A DNA stretch of 64,000 nucleotides from Butyrivibrio sp. INlla21 (GCF_900116875.1 NZ_FPCC01000015.1:1-64000); one strand, 5' to 3'; counted from the stretch's first letter, positions 37,635 to 46,509 are shown. The notes: a model not told the origin generated them from the sequence alone. Numbers and translations: made by a program.

Positions 37635-37694
37635 TATTTCTTATAACCTCATCTTCTATGGATAGACCTGAAACAAGTACGGTATACCATTCGT

Positions 37695-37723
37695 AGTATA
37701 TCATTACGAGTGATAACTGTCTA
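37695..37723 (-). promoter_or_regulatory. uvrB-uvrA promoter
   Basis: Minus strand TAGACA (37718-37723), 17-base spacer ending TGA, TATACT (37695-37700): a 5/6 -35 with an extended -10. Confidence 0.7.
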
Positions 37724-37732
37724 TAAAAATCT

Positions 37733-37744
37733 GAACATACGTTC
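37733..37744. promoter_or_regulatory. LexA/DinR SOS box upstream of uvrB
   Basis: Contains the palindromic GAAC-N4-GTTC core. On the minus strand CGAACGTATGTTCA fits the Firmicute SOS consensus CGAACRNRYGTTYG at 13 of 14 positions. It lies 9 bp upstream of the -35 box. Confidence 0.8.
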
Positions 37745-37761
37745 GCGAGCTTCCTCAAGCA

Positions 37762-37795
37762 AAAGCCGTAGGCTTTTTTATTTGCCTACGGCTTT
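37762..37795 (-). terminator. Terminator after the CAP-domain gene
   Basis: 12-bp perfect stem (37762-37773 / 37784-37795), 10-base A/T-rich loop, followed on the minus strand by TTTTGCTTG (the arms contribute three of these T). The T-run is short. Confidence 0.7.
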
Positions 37796-37815
37796 CATCA
37801 ATGCTCTTTCCTTAT

Positions 37816-38529
37816 TTAGTTTGCAAATTCTTGGACAAAATATACCGTACCGCCTTCAATATAGTATCCAAACCCAACGTATTTCCATGATGCATCCAAC
37901 ATATTCTCATTATGTCCGGAACTGCCTTTAAACAATCCCATTGAGTTTGAAATATTTGCTTGCGGATCGGTCGCACTTGAATAGATCATACCAAGGTTTT
38001 CACCAACAGCCTGTGTTGTATATCCAAGTTCTGTGTACGCTCCCGCAAAATCCGTACCGTTGGGACGATTATGCGAGAACTTCTTAGCTATCTCTTTTGC
38101 TCTTAAGTTTCCGACATCAACACATTTCTGGCTGAGTTCGAGCGCCGGCAATCCGTTTGATGTACGATAAGCATTAAGTTGTGCAAACATATCCAGCACA
38201 TACTTATCCGCAACAACATTGCCCGCCTGATTTGGTCTGACCGCTCCCTGAACCGCTGCGGCTTCGTCCGGGCAGCACTTTCTGCCTTCTTTTTTGCCGA
38301 ATGTGATATAGTGTTTTTTGAGCGCTTTCTCGTCATATCCGAAAGTCGCTTTCAGATCCGGGTACGTATCAGCGTAATAACGATAATCGAACTTCGAATC
38401 CGCCTGTGTTTCTGCTGCATATGCATCAGCAGACTTAGTACATATCAGCATTACAGCTATGGCAATAGTTGAAAATCCCTTTATTGCTGCCTTTTTGATT
38501 AGTAATAATTTCTGCTCTTTTTTCAACAT
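37816..38529 (-). CDS. Secreted CAP-domain (SCP/PR1-like) protein
   Basis: 237 residues. Long basic n-region, hydrophobic segment (FSTIAIAVMLIC) and likely cleavage after DAYA. Next a YYADTYPDLKATFGYDEKAL-type repeat unit (about 45-85), often found in surface proteins of clostridia. The C-terminal CAP domain has LNAYRTSNGLPAL, FSHNRPNG, GENLGM, SGHNENML and YFVQEFA. Role unknown, probably extracellular. The start is uncertain: no Shine-Dalgarno exists, and a TATAAT (38537-38542) ends 7 bases before this ATG. The frame is open from a GTG at 38574. Confidence 0.85.
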   Translation of the reverse strand: MLKKEQKLLLIKKAAIKGFSTIAIAVMLICTKSADAYAAETQADSKFDYRYYADTYPDLKATFGYDEKALKKHYITFGKKEGRKCCPDEAAAVQGAVRPNQAGNVVADKYVLDMFAQLNAYRTSNGLPALELSQKCVDVGNLRAKEIAKKFSHNRPNGTDFAGAYTELGYTTQAVGENLGMIYSSATDPQANISNSMGLFKGSSGHNENMLDASWKYVGFGYYIEGGTVYFVQEFAN

Positions 38530-38612
38530 AGGGTCCATTATACTTGAAATAAAATATAAAAAAACCTTTTTCACACTTTTTTGACACTTTTTTACTTAAA
38601 TATTCAATTTTT

Positions 38613-38852
38613 TTATAGGTTAAAAGAGTCATATGTATAGACCATATCCTGCTCTATAACGAAATCATCCATGCTGATCCTGTCTTCAGGGCAGTAAGTA
38701 TCAAGCAGTCTTGTGGTACACATTGCAGCCGTCGCCTCGCCCTCCGTAATCTCCGCCGGGGCTTCACCCTCTCCGACCAGGAGACTTCCGACTCCCAAAA
38801 TAAGCAGTAGCGCTATAAAAATAACAACAAAAGTGTATATAAAAATAATCAT
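38613..38852 (-). CDS. Small single-pass membrane protein linked to the kinase
   Basis: 79 residues: one N-terminal transmembrane helix (IIFIYTFVVIFIALLLILGV), then an acidic, Ala/Glu-rich segment and a tail containing two cysteines. No family recognised. Its ATG overlaps the kinase stop codon by 4 bases, so it is translationally coupled and may be a partner or substrate of the kinase. Confidence 0.65.
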   Translation of the reverse strand: MIIFIYTFVVIFIALLLILGVGSLLVGEGEAPAEITEGEATAAMCTTRLLDTYCPEDRISMDDFVIEQDMVYTYDSFNL

Positions 38853-39829
38853 TTAAACTCCTCTAAATATTCTTCAATCCTGATCCTAGCAACTCCGAGT
38901 CTCTCTTTGACCGCAGGAATTCTCTTTCTTGCATCCTCCTGCACATAGTCTTTTGCAGGTGTGTAATATGCCATTCCGGCAGATATTACCGCTGAAAGAC
39001 AAGCTGCTGCCACACCGGCCTTTATAACCATTATCATCTTTCTGAACATGACCGTTCTCGGATATCTCATAAGAGCCGCTTTTATCTCATCACAGCTTTT
39101 AAACCTATCCTCTCTGTCAGGTTTAATACATTTATCGATCAATGACATAAGCTCAGGTGATACGCCTCGCACTCCCGCTTCTTTGGCTCTTGAAACAGCC
39201 ACGTCATCTTTGGGATTGATCCCTGACACCATCTGCAAAAGAGTCATCCCAAAGCAGTATATATCTGTCTTTGGATCTGTTTGCCCAAGATGCCCGTATT
39301 GTTCGGGCGCAGCAAAACCGCATGTCCCCAGATAGGTACTGTCAGTTGTCTCTCCCTCTCTGTATACTCTGGCAACTCCGTAATCTATAAGTGTCACGGC
39401 ATTATCATTTCCCAATATTATGTTTGACGGCTTTAAATCTCTGTAGATCACCGGTTCTTTTAACCCATGGAGATAACCGAGTATTGTAACAAGCTCAGTT
39501 CCTATCCTGACCGCTTCTTTTTCCTTAAGCCTTCCGTTTTCACCTATTATGGTAAAAAGACTTTTCCCCGGAATATACTCTGTAGCTATATATTCTTCTC
39601 CGCAATCTATAAGCCTCGGTATTCCTTTGAATTTAAGCCTCTTAAGGATATCCGCCTCGTTTTTAAGGCTCTCGCTTGCCTTTTTATACCTTTTATCACC
39701 TGTATCTCTCAAGATCTTTAAGGTCACGAGTTTCCCGCCCGCTCTGTCGCGTGCAAGAAAAGCATCTCCGCATCCTCCTCTGCCGAGCAGCTTTATCCGC
39801 TTATATCTATGTAAAACCATGTTATCCAT
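38849..39829 (-). CDS. Hanks-type Ser/Thr protein kinase with C-terminal transmembrane helix
   Basis: 326 residues. Gly-rich loop LLGRGGCGDAF, VAIK-equivalent VTLKIL, catalytic loop YRDLKPSNI (Tyr instead of His of HRD), metal motif DYG (instead of DFG), APE as FAAPEQYG and TDIYCFGMTLLQM. One transmembrane helix (about residues 270-290) and a short basic/coiled outer tail. No PASTA domains, so it is not the PrkC/StkP cell-wall kinase. It is paired with the PP2C phosphatase gene 3 bases upstream. Confidence 0.9.
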   Translation of the reverse strand: MDNMVLHRYKRIKLLGRGGCGDAFLARDRAGGKLVTLKILRDTGDKRYKKASESLKNEADILKRLKFKGIPRLIDCGEEYIATEYIPGKSLFTIIGENGRLKEKEAVRIGTELVTILGYLHGLKEPVIYRDLKPSNIILGNDNAVTLIDYGVARVYREGETTDSTYLGTCGFAAPEQYGHLGQTDPKTDIYCFGMTLLQMVSGINPKDDVAVSRAKEAGVRGVSPELMSLIDKCIKPDREDRFKSCDEIKAALMRYPRTVMFRKMIMVIKAGVAAACLSAVISAGMAYYTPAKDYVQEDARKRIPAVKERLGVARIRIEEYLEEFK

Positions 39830-39832
39830 ACG

Positions 39833-40558
39833 TCAGAACTCCATGCAAAGCGCTGCTACGGAAACGTTGTCTTCTTCATTTCTTGAATATGCTCTTTCAG
39901 CAAGTTTTTTGCACGAATCAAGCATATCTTCAGATGTCACGCACATCTGAGGACATAGCATTTTAAAGACCTCATCACTGTTCATGGTCTTCCAAAAGCC
40001 GTCACTGCACGCCAGTACAGTTGAATTGCCGTCAAACTGCCCCACCTCTATTTCAGGCTCAGGCGTTCCTGACGTTCCGACGCATTGCAAAAGAACGTTT
40101 TGCGCAATACTCTGATCCTTTGTAAGCTGCCTTACATCATCTTTCCCGGCGATATAGATTCTGGAATCTCCGATATTCATGAGAATATATTTTGTCCCTA
40201 TCTGTAAAAGTGCGGTAAGTGTCGTTCCAAGCTTGATACGTCTGTGTTTTCCGTATCTTCTTATCTCACCGTTCACTCTTGCGATAAGTCTTCTCCAAGA
40301 CTGCTCTATTACCTCAAACAATCTCTCGCCCTCTAGATCCTGCATAAGGCACAACTCTTCATGGAACCAGTTTTCCAAAGCTCTTATAACCTTGCAGCTT
40401 GCTACCTCTCCCTTAGACAAGCCTCCCAATCCGTCACAGACTGCAACAAAAGAGATTCTTCCCAAATTTTTAGTTCTTGCTACTTTTACCAAAACAGAGT
40501 CTTGGTTTACTTTACGGGCAATACCCGCATCCGTGTAAATACATGCTTTTACTTTCAT
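39833..40558 (-). CDS. PP2C-family Ser/Thr phosphatase
   Basis: 241 residues. Metal-binding motifs NQDS, CDGLGGL, GDSRIY, CSDGF and DNVSVAAL, all PP2C hallmarks. Cytosolic. Probably opposes the adjacent kinase. Only 3 bases separate the two genes. Confidence 0.92.
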   Translation of the reverse strand: MKVKACIYTDAGIARKVNQDSVLVKVARTKNLGRISFVAVCDGLGGLSKGEVASCKVIRALENWFHEELCLMQDLEGERLFEVIEQSWRRLIARVNGEIRRYGKHRRIKLGTTLTALLQIGTKYILMNIGDSRIYIAGKDDVRQLTKDQSIAQNVLLQCVGTSGTPEPEIEVGQFDGNSTVLACSDGFWKTMNSDEVFKMLCPQMCVTSEDMLDSCKKLAERAYSRNEEDNVSVAALCMEF

Positions 40559-40630
40559 AACTTACCTTTCAAAAACAAAAATAACAGTGTGGAATACCGC
40601 CCGATACGGGCAAGAAGTATTAACCGAAAT

Positions 40631-40666
40631 AAAAAGAAAAACTGTGCCAATGAATGACACAGTTTT
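40631..40666 (-). terminator. Terminator after ctpA
   Basis: Stem of about 12 bp (one wobble) with loop TTCAT on the minus strand, followed by T-rich TTTCTTTTTATTT. Confidence 0.85.
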
Positions 40667-40686
40667 GTATGGTACTCTCAATTTAA

Positions 40687-42003
40687 TTATTTGTCAAGAA
40701 GGTCCTTCATAACCTCTACAGCCTTATCAAGCTGATTGTCTGTTTTATCCTCAGTATAAGCGTCGGCGTCAAATTCTACCTCAACATCCGGTTCAATTCC
40801 TATTCCGTGGATATTGTTTCCGTTAGGTGTAAAGTAACTGCTTACGGTAAGCTTCACTGCAGTTCCGTCATTAAGATTATATACACTCTGGACAATTCCT
40901 TTTCCGAATGTTTTGGTTCCGACAAGCTTTGCCAATTCGTAATCCTTTAAGGCTCCGGCCAATATCTCCGATGCACTCGCCGAATATCCGTTTACAAGAA
41001 CAACGATCGGTATCTCCAGTTTGCTTTCATTTTTACATGTGTAATCTACTCGATTACCGTCTCTGTCCACGGTATATACGATCGTACTGCCTTTTGCAAT
41101 GATCTGATCCGCTATATCACAGGCAGTCTTAAGGTTTCCTCCGGGATTACTTCTAAGATCGATGATAAGACCTTTCAAATCATCAGCCTTAAGTTCCGCC
41201 AATCTCTCTACAAACTGATTGTAGGTAACTTCATCAAATTCTGTTATCTGAATATATCCGATTCCGTCATCCAAGGACTTAGCTTCAACAGTGGGAACTT
41301 CTATCTTTTTACGACATACGTCCACCTCGACAGTTTCCTTGGCACTTTCTCTTTCAAGTGTCAGATGTACAGTCGTTCCTTCTTCGCCCTTTATTCTTGA
41401 AACAACCTCTTCAGTTGTAAGACCCTGAACGCTTTCTTTGTTGACCTCGGTAATAATGTCATCAGCCAGAATTCCTGCCTCTTCAGCAGGTGTTCCGGGC
41501 ATAACCTTGCTTATACGCGGCATATTGATCGTGGTGTCCATTGATATATAGGCACCTATACCGAAGTATATTCCCTGAGTTTCGTTCTCAAACACTGTAA
41601 GATCTTCTTCGGAATAATATACCGAATAAGGATCGTCCAAGGAATCAAGAAGGCCCTTATAAAGTCCGTCTCTCTCCTTTTTCTTATCTACATCGGTCTT
41701 ATAATAGCAAGAATCTATGAGCGCTTCGAGCCTATTTATCTTGGCGGCAGTCTCATCATTCATTATCCCCAATCCATTGCTGTTGCCAAAGGATACGTAG
41801 TGTAATGCTATGCCCACAGCAGCACATATAAAAGCCGTGCACATAGTTCCTATAAGAATTCCGCTTATAAATCTTCTTCTAAGCCTTTTTTCTTCTTCGT
41901 TGCCGTAAAATCTCGCTTCACTTACAGTTTCCGCCGCAGTAAAGTATTCTGACTTAGTTTCTTCTGTCTTAGTCTCTTCTGTCATGTTATTGTTAAAATC
42001 CAC
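40687..42003 (-). CDS. ctpA: S41-family C-terminal processing protease
   Basis: 438 residues. One transmembrane helix (about 45-68), a PDZ domain (GIGAYISMD ... GTPAEEAGILADDIITEVN) and a tail-specific protease core with the predicted Ser343 (SASASEIL)/Lys368 (TFGKG) dyad. Extracytoplasmic. It is in the common Firmicute order ftsE-ftsX-M23-ctpA, where it probably processes the cell-wall hydrolase machinery. Confidence 0.95.
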   Translation of the reverse strand: MDFNNNMTEETKTEETKSEYFTAAETVSEARFYGNEEEKRLRRRFISGILIGTMCTAFICAAVGIALHYVSFGNSNGLGIMNDETAAKINRLEALIDSCYYKTDVDKKKERDGLYKGLLDSLDDPYSVYYSEEDLTVFENETQGIYFGIGAYISMDTTINMPRISKVMPGTPAEEAGILADDIITEVNKESVQGLTTEEVVSRIKGEEGTTVHLTLERESAKETVEVDVCRKKIEVPTVEAKSLDDGIGYIQITEFDEVTYNQFVERLAELKADDLKGLIIDLRSNPGGNLKTACDIADQIIAKGSTIVYTVDRDGNRVDYTCKNESKLEIPIVVLVNGYSASASEILAGALKDYELAKLVGTKTFGKGIVQSVYNLNDGTAVKLTVSSYFTPNGNNIHGIGIEPDVEVEFDADAYTEDKTDNQLDKAVEVMKDLLDK

Positions 42004-42026
42004 TTTTTACTCCCCACTCCTTGAAA

Positions 42027-43250
42027 TCATTTAAGATAATTCCAAGGGCTTACATATGCGCCGTTAAGTCGAACTCCAAAATGCAAATGAGGTCCTGTCG
42101 ACCTTCCGGTTGATCCAACCGCAGCTATCTTGGTTCCTGCAGTAACATCCTGTCCCTTTGAAGTATACACCGCAGAGCAGTGCATGTAGACAGTATATAA
42201 TCCGTTACCATGATTGATCATAACATAATTACCCATGGTAGCATTGTAATCAGCAGCCACAACCGTTCCGTTATATGCTGCAAGTATCGCCGATCCCGTA
42301 GGTGCCGCAAAGTCTACACCGTTATGCATCTTTTCCACACCAAGTGTAGGATGCATACGCATGCCGAAATCATCGGATACTCTGGTATAACTCGGACATG
42401 GGAATGTAAACATTCCGCCGTCATATTTATATTTGCTGTTAAGAGCCTCTTTATCCGCAGCAACTTCTCTCTCAAGGGCTGCAATGGTTGCATTCTCTGC
42501 CTTGATCTCAGCTTCGTATTCTGCTATGGCAGCCTGTTTGTTGTTGATATCTGCCTTTACGGTATTGAGCTCTGCGTTCTTTTGATCCATAAGAGACTGC
42601 ATGTTTGCTTCTTCTTGCTCTTTGCTCTCTTTGGTCGCATCCAGGGTCGCTTTTTCTTCTTCCAAGGCTTCCTTGGTAAGCTGTATGAGTTCAGTTGTAG
42701 CAATGTACTCATCAAGCTTCTTTCTGTCATAGCTTGAGAGCATCTCAATATATTCCGCTTTATTAAGCATATCGCCAAAGCTTCCGGACTCCATGAATAA
42801 TTCCATGTATACCGCATTTCCGCGCTCATACATGAACTTGATGCGTTTCTTCATGGCCTCATACTGCTCTTCCTGAATTCGTTCCGCCTCTTCAAGCTCA
42901 GCCGTTGTCTTTTCAATTTGAGCAACCTTTTCATCAATCTTGGTGTTTAGCTCATCTATCTTGTTCTGTATATCCGTTATCGAAGCATCAAGCTCGGTGA
43001 TATATTTATCAAGATTGGATTTGCTTGCTTCAAGATCTTTTTTTATCTTCTCAAGGTTACTTTTTGCATTGCTTAAGTTGTCTCTTTCCTTTTTAGCCTC
43101 TGATATCTGATTCTCTTTTGCCTTAATGCTCTCTTCGGTAACTTCGGCACGTGTCGGCAAAGAACTGTTAAAAAACACCAGAATCACGATTATCAGACAC
43201 GACAACACATTAAACAATCTTTTCCTTGTGCTGCAAATTGATCTGCTCAA
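42027..43250 (-). CDS. EnvC/PcsB-like M23 murein hydrolase with coiled coil
   Basis: 407 residues. Signal sequence (about 1-36), long coiled coil (about 37-270) and C-terminal LytM/M23 domain with zinc ligands in HNGVDFAAP and GPHLHFGV. The coiled coil would dock on FtsX, whose ATP-driven movement activates the hydrolase at the septum. It follows ftsX by 26 bases. Confidence 0.93.
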   Translation of the reverse strand: MSRSICSTRKRLFNVLSCLIIVILVFFNSSLPTRAEVTEESIKAKENQISEAKKERDNLSNAKSNLEKIKKDLEASKSNLDKYITELDASITDIQNKIDELNTKIDEKVAQIEKTTAELEEAERIQEEQYEAMKKRIKFMYERGNAVYMELFMESGSFGDMLNKAEYIEMLSSYDRKKLDEYIATTELIQLTKEALEEEKATLDATKESKEQEEANMQSLMDQKNAELNTVKADINNKQAAIAEYEAEIKAENATIAALEREVAADKEALNSKYKYDGGMFTFPCPSYTRVSDDFGMRMHPTLGVEKMHNGVDFAAPTGSAILAAYNGTVVAADYNATMGNYVMINHGNGLYTVYMHCSAVYTSKGQDVTAGTKIAAVGSTGRSTGPHLHFGVRLNGAYVSPWNYLK

Positions 43251-43276
43251 AACAAAAATGTCCTTTTAATTATTTC

Positions 43277-44176
43277 TTATACATGCAAGTGTTTTTTAAC
43301 CGTTGCGAAACTTCCCAAAAATCCGATTCCTATACCGATCGCAAGCGATATCGGAAGAAGCTTGTTGTAAATAACCTCAACCGGAAGGAAATTAAGGATT
43401 GATGAAAGCATCGTAAATTTGGTTCCTACATACTCGATCGCATGAGTATATACAAAATAAATGATCACAAGAGGAATTGCTGAACCGATCATTCCGATGA
43501 GAATACCCTCAACCACGAAAGGTGCTCTTACAAAAAAGTCTGTGGCACCGATGTATTTCATGATGTTGATCTCATCTTTTCTTACGGCAATACCCATTGT
43601 AACCGTATTGCTGATAAGGAATATTGATACCAGCAAAAGAATTATGATGATTCCGGCAGACACATATGCGATAAGTATATTGAGTCCGCTAAGTGTGTTG
43701 GCCGTAACTTCCGATCTGTTGACTTCTCTGACAACGTCAATTGATTCTATGTATGTTACGAGTGCAGGCTGCATGGATACATCTTTAAGATATATCTGTA
43801 GGTTGGCTGAATCGGCAAGCGGATTCTCGGTAAATCCGTCGGCATACTCTCCGAGGTACTCCTCTTTGAAGCCTTCCCATGCCACATCTGCAGACACATA
43901 TTCAATCTCTCTTACTTCGGGACGATTCTTCTCAAGCTCCGACTTCACAGCCAGGATTTGCTCTTCTGAAACTCCCTCGTTAAAAAACACTGTTATTGAT
44001 ACGCCTTCTTCGGCGGTCTTAACGACGTTCTGGAAATTGGTAACTATTGAATAAAAGATACCGAACAGAAATAGGCAAGCACCGATAGTTGCTATAGATG
44101 CCAGTGTATACCACTTATTTCTGCCAAGGTTCTTGATTCCCTGTCCTAATGTATAGAAAAAACTACTAATCCTCAT
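43277..44176 (-). CDS. ftsX: Cell-division ABC transporter-like permease FtsX
   Basis: 299 residues. Short cytosolic N-terminus, first helix (about 22-45), large extracellular domain (about 50-165) with SVTVFFNEGVSEEQ-like segment, then three more helices. Overlaps ftsE by 11 bases. Transmits ATP hydrolysis by FtsE to the extracellular hydrolase. Confidence 0.95.
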   Translation of the reverse strand: MRISSFFYTLGQGIKNLGRNKWYTLASIATIGACLFLFGIFYSIVTNFQNVVKTAEEGVSITVFFNEGVSEEQILAVKSELEKNRPEVREIEYVSADVAWEGFKEEYLGEYADGFTENPLADSANLQIYLKDVSMQPALVTYIESIDVVREVNRSEVTANTLSGLNILIAYVSAGIIIILLLVSIFLISNTVTMGIAVRKDEINIMKYIGATDFFVRAPFVVEGILIGMIGSAIPLVIIYFVYTHAIEYVGTKFTMLSSILNFLPVEVIYNKLLPISLAIGIGIGFLGSFATVKKHLHV

Positions 44177-44906
44177 CGATGTACATACCTTCTTCCTCGT
44201 CTTCTATGATGACGCCCTTTTTCATGGTGATAACTCGTTTCTTCATGGCATTAACGATCTCTCTGTTATGTGTTACCACAATAACAGTTGTACCGTTCTC
44301 ATTGATCTGTTCCATGAGCTTCATGATTTCCCATGAATTGTTGGGATCGAGATTTCCGGTAGGCTCATCGGCCAAAAGAATAGTCGGCTTATTTACCAGA
44401 GCCCTTGCAAGAGCAACTCTCTGCTGTTCACCGCCGGAAAGTTGATTGATCTTACTTTTGTACTTACCCGCAAGGTTAACGGTTGCCAAAATTGAAGGCA
44501 CGTTTCTCTTTATCTCTCTTGTGGGAGTCTGAACGATTCGCTGCGCAAAAGCAACGTTCTCATAGACATTTCTGTCTTTTAAAAGTCTGAAATCCTGGAA
44601 TACTATTCCGAGATTACGCCTGAACTTCGGAATCTTGCGATGCTTGATCCTCTTGAGATTGTATCCGAGAACCGTGATCTCTCCCTCTGTCGGTGTAAGC
44701 TCTCTGAGTAAGAGCTTAATAAGCGTAGACTTTCCCGATCCGCTGTCTCCGACTATAAATACGAATTCACCTCTTTTAATGTGAAGATTGACTCCGTTTA
44801 AAGCAGGTGCACCCGTTGAATAAGACTTGGTCACATTCTCAAGTGTTATTATCTCATCTTCAGGTATCTGCCTGTTTAATCTCTTTTTCCTGTATCCTCG
44901 TTCCAT
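44166..44906 (-). CDS. ftsE: Cell-division ATP-binding protein FtsE
   Basis: 246 residues: Walker A VGDSGSGKSTLI, signature LSGGEQQRVALARA, Walker B TILLADEPTGNLDP. It has an N-terminal basic extension of about 15 residues and an acidic C-terminal tail (EDEEEGMYIDED) that are longer than in E. coli FtsE. Confidence 0.96.
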   Translation of the reverse strand: MERGYRKKRLNRQIPEDEIITLENVTKSYSTGAPALNGVNLHIKRGEFVFIVGDSGSGKSTLIKLLLRELTPTEGEITVLGYNLKRIKHRKIPKFRRNLGIVFQDFRLLKDRNVYENVAFAQRIVQTPTREIKRNVPSILATVNLAGKYKSKINQLSGGEQQRVALARALVNKPTILLADEPTGNLDPNNSWEIMKLMEQINENGTTVIVVTHNREIVNAMKKRVITMKKGVIIEDEEEGMYIDED

Positions 44907-44942
44907 ATCTGTCTCCCGAAATATATTATGATTTATGGATGA

Positions 44943-46025
44943 TTAAGTGAACTTCTCCATGTATTTCATATACCTTACAACCATGAGCGCGATCTTAAAT
45001 GTGATCGCATCATCAAACACCCTAAGATCAAGGCCTGTACTCTTCTGAAGCTTATCGAGACGATAAACCAAAGTATTTCTGTGAATAAAGAGCTGTCTTG
45101 ATGTCTCTGACACGTTAAGGCTGTTCTCAAAGAACTTATCGATAGTTGACAAGGTCTCCTGATCAAAGTCGTCGGGATTTCTTCCTCCGAATATTTCCTT
45201 GATAAACATCTTACACAAAGGAATCGGAAGCTGATAGATAAGTCGTCCTATACCCAGCTCGCTGTAGCATATTACTTTTCTTTCATCAAAGAAAATCTTT
45301 CCTACATCAAGAGCCATCTTGGCTTCTTTATAAGAACGGCTGACCTCCTTGATCTCACCCACAACAGTTCCGTAAGCTATCCTAACCTTGGAAAGGCCGT
45401 CTTTTTCAAGTACGGAAAGCATTTCTTCCGCTGTCTTGGTGATATCCGATGGCTTTGTAATATCAGTTACATCCTTGACGATAATGATATTGTCCTCATC
45501 TACCTCGGTCACAAAATCAGTACCGTTGCCGAAATGAGTCCTTGCTATCTCAAGGGCATTATTGTCTCTTCCGTTATGTGACTCCACGATCATCGCCACT
45601 CTCTTGGCGTCAGACTGAATATGAAGTTTCTTGGCTCTGCTGTATATATCCACAAGAAGGAGATTATCAAGAAGAAGGTTCTTAATGAAATTATCCTTAT
45701 CGAAGCGCTCCTTGTATGCGACAAGAAGGCTCTGGATCTGATAAGCGATCATCTTGCCGAGCATATAAACATTCTCGCCTGTTCCGGCACAGATAAGAAT
45801 ATACTCAAGCTGCTGCTCATCAAAAATCTTGAAATATTGATGTCCCTGTATCTCTTGGGAATCAGCTGCAGACTCCACAAAATCTCTGGCAACCGCTGAT
45901 ACATTGCCCATGTCCGATGATGTTGACGCTACCTCTCTTCCATCGATGTCTAACACATATAGCTCAACATGAGCGATATTCTTAAGGCCGTCGATTGTGT
46001 TCTGGAGAATCTGATTTGAAATCAT
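44943..46025 (-). CDS. PucR/CdaR-type (sugar-diacid-family) transcriptional regulator
   Basis: 360 residues. An N-terminal sensory domain of the sugar-diacid-recognition type (LDIDGREVASTSSDMGN), a GGDEF-like middle part, and a C-terminal PucR helix-turn-helix (NVSETSRQLFIHRNTLVYRL, then DKLQKSTGLDL). Located upstream of ftsE-ftsX, it may control the division operon or respond to a carboxylated sugar. The ligand is unknown. Confidence 0.85.
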   Translation of the reverse strand: MISNQILQNTIDGLKNIAHVELYVLDIDGREVASTSSDMGNVSAVARDFVESAADSQEIQGHQYFKIFDEQQLEYILICAGTGENVYMLGKMIAYQIQSLLVAYKERFDKDNFIKNLLLDNLLLVDIYSRAKKLHIQSDAKRVAMIVESHNGRDNNALEIARTHFGNGTDFVTEVDEDNIIIVKDVTDITKPSDITKTAEEMLSVLEKDGLSKVRIAYGTVVGEIKEVSRSYKEAKMALDVGKIFFDERKVICYSELGIGRLIYQLPIPLCKMFIKEIFGGRNPDDFDQETLSTIDKFFENSLNVSETSRQLFIHRNTLVYRLDKLQKSTGLDLRVFDDAITFKIALMVVRYMKYMEKFT

Positions 46026-46090
46026 TTGTCACTCTTTCTGCCATCCCTAAATAGGGGCTAACGAATAATATACAAAGCCATTTTAATATA

Positions 46091-46135
46091 AATGTACAAA
46101 AAAATCTACCTTATAGCAGTCTTTTTTTGTACATT
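46091..46135. promoter_or_regulatory. 14-bp perfect inverted repeat upstream of the PucR-type gene
   Basis: Arms 46091-46104 and 46122-46135 (AATGTACAAAAAAA and complement) around a 17-base centre, 66-110 bases before the regulator start. It is a possible autoregulatory operator. As RNA on the plus strand it also resembles a terminator-like hairpin with T-rich arm. The rest of 46026-46205 shows no gene. Confidence 0.5.
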
Positions 46136-46205
46136 TTTTTGATTATCCCGTCAAAATCTACAAAAAGGGATTCTTTTTTTGGTATGAAATTTATCATTAT
46201 ATAGC

Positions 46206-46233
46206 TAAATATTCGATTATAATATTACGATAT
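46206..46233 (+). promoter_or_regulatory. Sigma-28 (SigD)-like promoter of yjfB
   Basis: TAAA (46206-46209), 16 bases, TACGATAT (46226-46233), close to TAAA-N15-GCCGATAA. A TATAAT is also present at 46250-46255 without a good -35. Confidence 0.45.
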
Positions 46234-46301
46234 AAAAGATGAGAAATGGTATAATATACATTCCTCGAGGAACTGATATCCGTAGGGAAACGGAGGTGCT
46301 T

Positions 46302-46490
46302 ATGGATATTCCTTCATTATCGATGGCTTTATCACAAAATCGCGTTCTTACAGACGTGGGTGTAGCTATGCTGTCAAAGAACCTGGATTTCATGAAAGAC
46401 GTAGGCAGCAATTTTGCAGAGCAAATAGACTCTGTTTCTGAACTGTCCGTTAATCCCAATGTAGGTTCCAACATCGACATAAGACTTTGA
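46302..46490 (+). CDS. yjfB: YjfB-family putative motility protein
   Basis: 62 residues, no signal peptide. MDIPSLSMALSQ...VGVAMLSKNLDF matches the YjfB family of small proteins found in flagellated Firmicutes. The start at 46302 is fixed by CGGAGGTG 5 bases upstream. The frame is open further 5' but there is no ribosome site there. The sigma-28-like promoter supports a motility link. Function unknown. Confidence 0.85.
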   Translation: MDIPSLSMALSQNRVLTDVGVAMLSKNLDFMKDVGSNFAEQIDSVSELSVNPNVGSNIDIRL

Positions 46491-46509
46491 TAATGTCATC
46501 AACACAAAA

